A DNA stretch of 8,251 nt from an uncultured Geobacteraceae bacterium (GTDB taxonomy: Bacteria; Desulfobacterota; Desulfuromonadia; Desulfuromonadales; Geopsychrobacteraceae): positions 1-8,251 of the forward strand of contig CALFFB010000224.1 of NCBI GenBank assembly GCA_937958075.1, given 5' to 3'. The notes below the pieces were generated by a model. The model saw nothing but the letters and a program-made list of their open reading frames with translations, searched no databases and had not been told where the DNA came from. Both the position numbers and the translations under genes were made by a program. Below, in pieces: positions 6,773-8,251 of this stretch; position 1 is the first letter of the stretch; the number at the start of each line of letters is the position of its first letter.

Positions 6773-6880
6773 CTCACCCAGGCGCAAAGATCTTTTACAT
6801 AAAGGCTCATTCGTCAAATCAGATCGTGACGGCTGCGCCGCACCCCCATTCGACCTCAACTTTATCAGGACCTGTCATCC
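6773..6880. other. Intergenic spacer between higA and the efflux gene
   Basis: A 108-bp gap, the longest in the window. It should hold the end of higBA transcription and possibly a promoter for the efflux gene. GGCGCA (6781-6786) and TGCGCC (6834-6839) are complementary but 47 nt apart. CGGC-TGC-GCCG (6830-6840) is a small 4-bp hairpin. TTTACA (6794-6799) resembles a -35 box, but the best -10-like match (TCAAAT, 6814-6819) gives a spacer of only 14. AGGA (6867-6870) sits 10 nt before the downstream ATG. No convincing terminator is visible. Confidence 0.5.
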
Positions 6881-8251
6881 ATGCGGCTTCTCCCCCTTGT
6901 ATTGTTAGCCCTCTTTTGCAGCGCCTGCCAGACAACGACCGGCCTGCACAGTGCCGTTCCCGAACCTCCGGCCGCCTATTCTTTCTATCAGTCCGTTGAC
7001 GCCATTCCGACTGCTGATCGCTGGTGGCTGGATTTTGGTGACGACGAGTTAAACCGGCTGCAAACGCGGCTGTTCGCCGACAACCTCAGTCTCCAGCAGG
7101 CCTTTTATCGCCTTGAGCAGCTTGAGGCCAGCAGCCGTTTAAGCGCTTCGGCCCTCTGGCCGACGGTCAATGCCTCTGCCGGCGTGCGCCGCGAACAGAC
7201 CGTGGGTGGCGGGGGCGAAACACAAAGCCGTTCGGGACGGCTGGCCGTGGCCACCGCCTACGAGGTCGATGTCTGGCAACGTCTGCGCCACCGGGCTACG
7301 GCGGCTGATTTGCGGCTGCAGGCGGGAGAGGATGATATCCGCACTTTGATGCTGACCCTGAGCGCGCGTTTGGCCGAGCTGTACTTCATCGCCACGGAGC
7401 AGCGGGCGCAACTGGCACTGGTTGATCGCCGCCTGGACCATCATCGGCAACTGGTTGGGCAAATTGAAGAGCGCTACCGAGCCGGCCTGACTGCTGCCAC
7501 GGAGCTGTATCAGGCACGACAGAACCTGGCGCAGATGGAAGCGTCTATCCCACAGTATCAGACCACTTTGGCGCAAACGGAAAACGCCATCTCGCTGTTG
7601 CTCGGGCAACCGCCGGGAACCATCCGTGTTGCGCGCCGGACTCTGCCACAGATCACCGAGGTCATCTCTATCGGTCTGCCGGCGGATATTATCGCCAAAC
7701 GTCCCGACATCACTGCCGCTCTACGCGAGCTCGAAGCTACCGATTACGAACTGGCCGCGGCTGTGGCTGATCGTTTGCCGCGCCTTGATTTAACGGCCAA
7801 TCTTGGCCGTTCCCTGACACGTCTATCGTCCGGTGATGTCACCGGCAGCTTCTGGAGCCTGGCACTGGGGCTGGCACAGCCTCTGGTTGACGGGGGGCGC
7901 CTGGCCGCAGCGGCTGATCAGCAACAGGCCATCCGCAACGAGCGCCTTATCGGCGTCCACCTGAAAATTCTCACGGCCATTGAAGAGGTCGAATCGGCAT
8001 TGACGGCGGAAATCAACAGCGCCCGGCGGGAACAGTTTCTTCTGCAGCAACAGCAACTGAATCAAAGCAATTTACAACTGCGACGGGAGAATTATCTGCA
8101 GGGTCTGAGTGACAGCCTGGAACTGCTGCGCAGTGAGATGGACCAGCTGGCGATCCAGAGCCAGCAGCTTGCCAATCAGCGGCAGTGGCTCAGTCACCGC
8201 ATCAGCCTGGTCAGGGCCCTGGGTGGTCACTGGATGGCTGAAGAACTGGCG
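6881..8251 (+). CDS. NodT-family outer membrane efflux lipoprotein (partial 3' end)
   Basis: An open frame of 457 codons with no stop before the right edge; family members are usually about 460-490 residues, so only the end is missing. These proteins are TolC-like trimeric outer membrane channels that work with an inner-membrane pump and a periplasmic adaptor. The N-terminus is a short lipoprotein signal (LLPLVLLALFCSAC, cysteine 16, followed by Gln, which favours outer-membrane sorting). The two OEP repeats follow: DRWWLDFGDDELNRL (46-60), a helical stretch with ALWPTVNAS (91-99), and YEVDVWQRLR (127-136). Then come RYRAGLTAATEL (198-209), GLPADIIAKRPDI (265-277), PRLDLTANLGRS (300-311), QPLVDGGRL (333-341), GLSDSLELLRSE (408-419), and RALGGHWM (445-452), which marks the usual C-terminus. 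The start is the ATG at 6881, with AGGA 10 nt upstream. Pump class and substrate cannot be told without the neighbours. Confidence 0.9.
   Translation, partial: MRLLPLVLLALFCSACQTTTGLHSAVPEPPAAYSFYQSVDAIPTADRWWLDFGDDELNRLQTRLFADNLSLQQAFYRLEQLEASSRLSASALWPTVNASAGVRREQTVGGGGETQSRSGRLAVATAYEVDVWQRLRHRATAADLRLQAGEDDIRTLMLTLSARLAELYFIATEQRAQLALVDRRLDHHRQLVGQIEERYRAGLTAATELYQARQNLAQMEASIPQYQTTLAQTENAISLLLGQPPGTIRVARRTLPQITEVISIGLPADIIAKRPDITAALRELEATDYELAAAVADRLPRLDLTANLGRSLTRLSSGDVTGSFWSLALGLAQPLVDGGRLAAAADQQQAIRNERLIGVHLKILTAIEEVESALTAEINSARREQFLLQQQQLNQSNLQLRRENYLQGLSDSLELLRSEMDQLAIQSQQLANQRQWLSHRISLVRALGGHWMAEELA

Noticed and set aside
6794..6819. Sigma-70 promoter for the efflux gene (TTTACA ... 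TCAAAT)
   Set aside because: The spacer is only about 14 nt and the -10 match is weak, so it was noted in the spacer entry but not called.
7139..7609. Reverse-strand open frames at 7139-7609 and 7823-8065
   Set aside because: The + strand frame from 6881 encodes a full set of NodT/TolC family motifs across the same interval, so these are shadows of it.

Overview
The window looks like chromosomal DNA from a GC-rich Gram-negative bacterium. Evidence is the outer-membrane lipoprotein efflux channel at the right end and a polysaccharide-type glycosyltransferase operon on the left. The style of the membrane TPR protein and of the DUF2304/glycosyltransferase pairing recalls Desulfuromonadales-like (former delta-) proteobacteria. 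That placement is an impression from protein style, not a computed result. All supported genes lie on the + strand.

Region 1 (1-6121) is a tightly packed operon of five genes: a GT4 glycosyltransferase, two GT2 glycosyltransferases of the rhamnosyltransferase-like kind, a DUF2304-GT2 fusion resembling polyprenyl-phosphate sugar synthases, and a multi-pass GT-C-like membrane protein with about six C-terminal TPRs. Junctions are 4-, 7- and 1-nt overlaps followed by a 4-nt gap, so translational coupling is likely. The first three enzymes plausibly extend a surface glycan on the cytoplasmic face. The last two could form a pair in which the fusion protein makes a lipid-phosphate-linked sugar and the GT-C/TPR protein uses it on the periplasmic side. 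This resembles eukaryotic DPM1 with TMTC/PMT proteins and is the most interesting hypothesis in the window.

Region 2 (6122-6772) is a compact type II toxin-antitoxin module of the HigB/HigA type, toxin first. A perfect 12-bp palindrome lies just upstream of the toxin start and is a good candidate for the HigA operator. The toxin has no visible Shine-Dalgarno, whereas the antitoxin has a strong one.

Region 3 (6773-8251) has a 108-bp spacer and then a NodT/TolC-type outer membrane efflux lipoprotein that runs off the right edge nearly complete. It is probably the first visible gene of an RND-type or similar tripartite efflux operon continuing beyond the window. The HigBA module sits at the boundary between two unrelated operons.

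No tRNA, rRNA, CRISPR array, insertion sequence or convincing intrinsic terminator was seen. No intergenic stretch exceeds 300 bases; the longest is 108.
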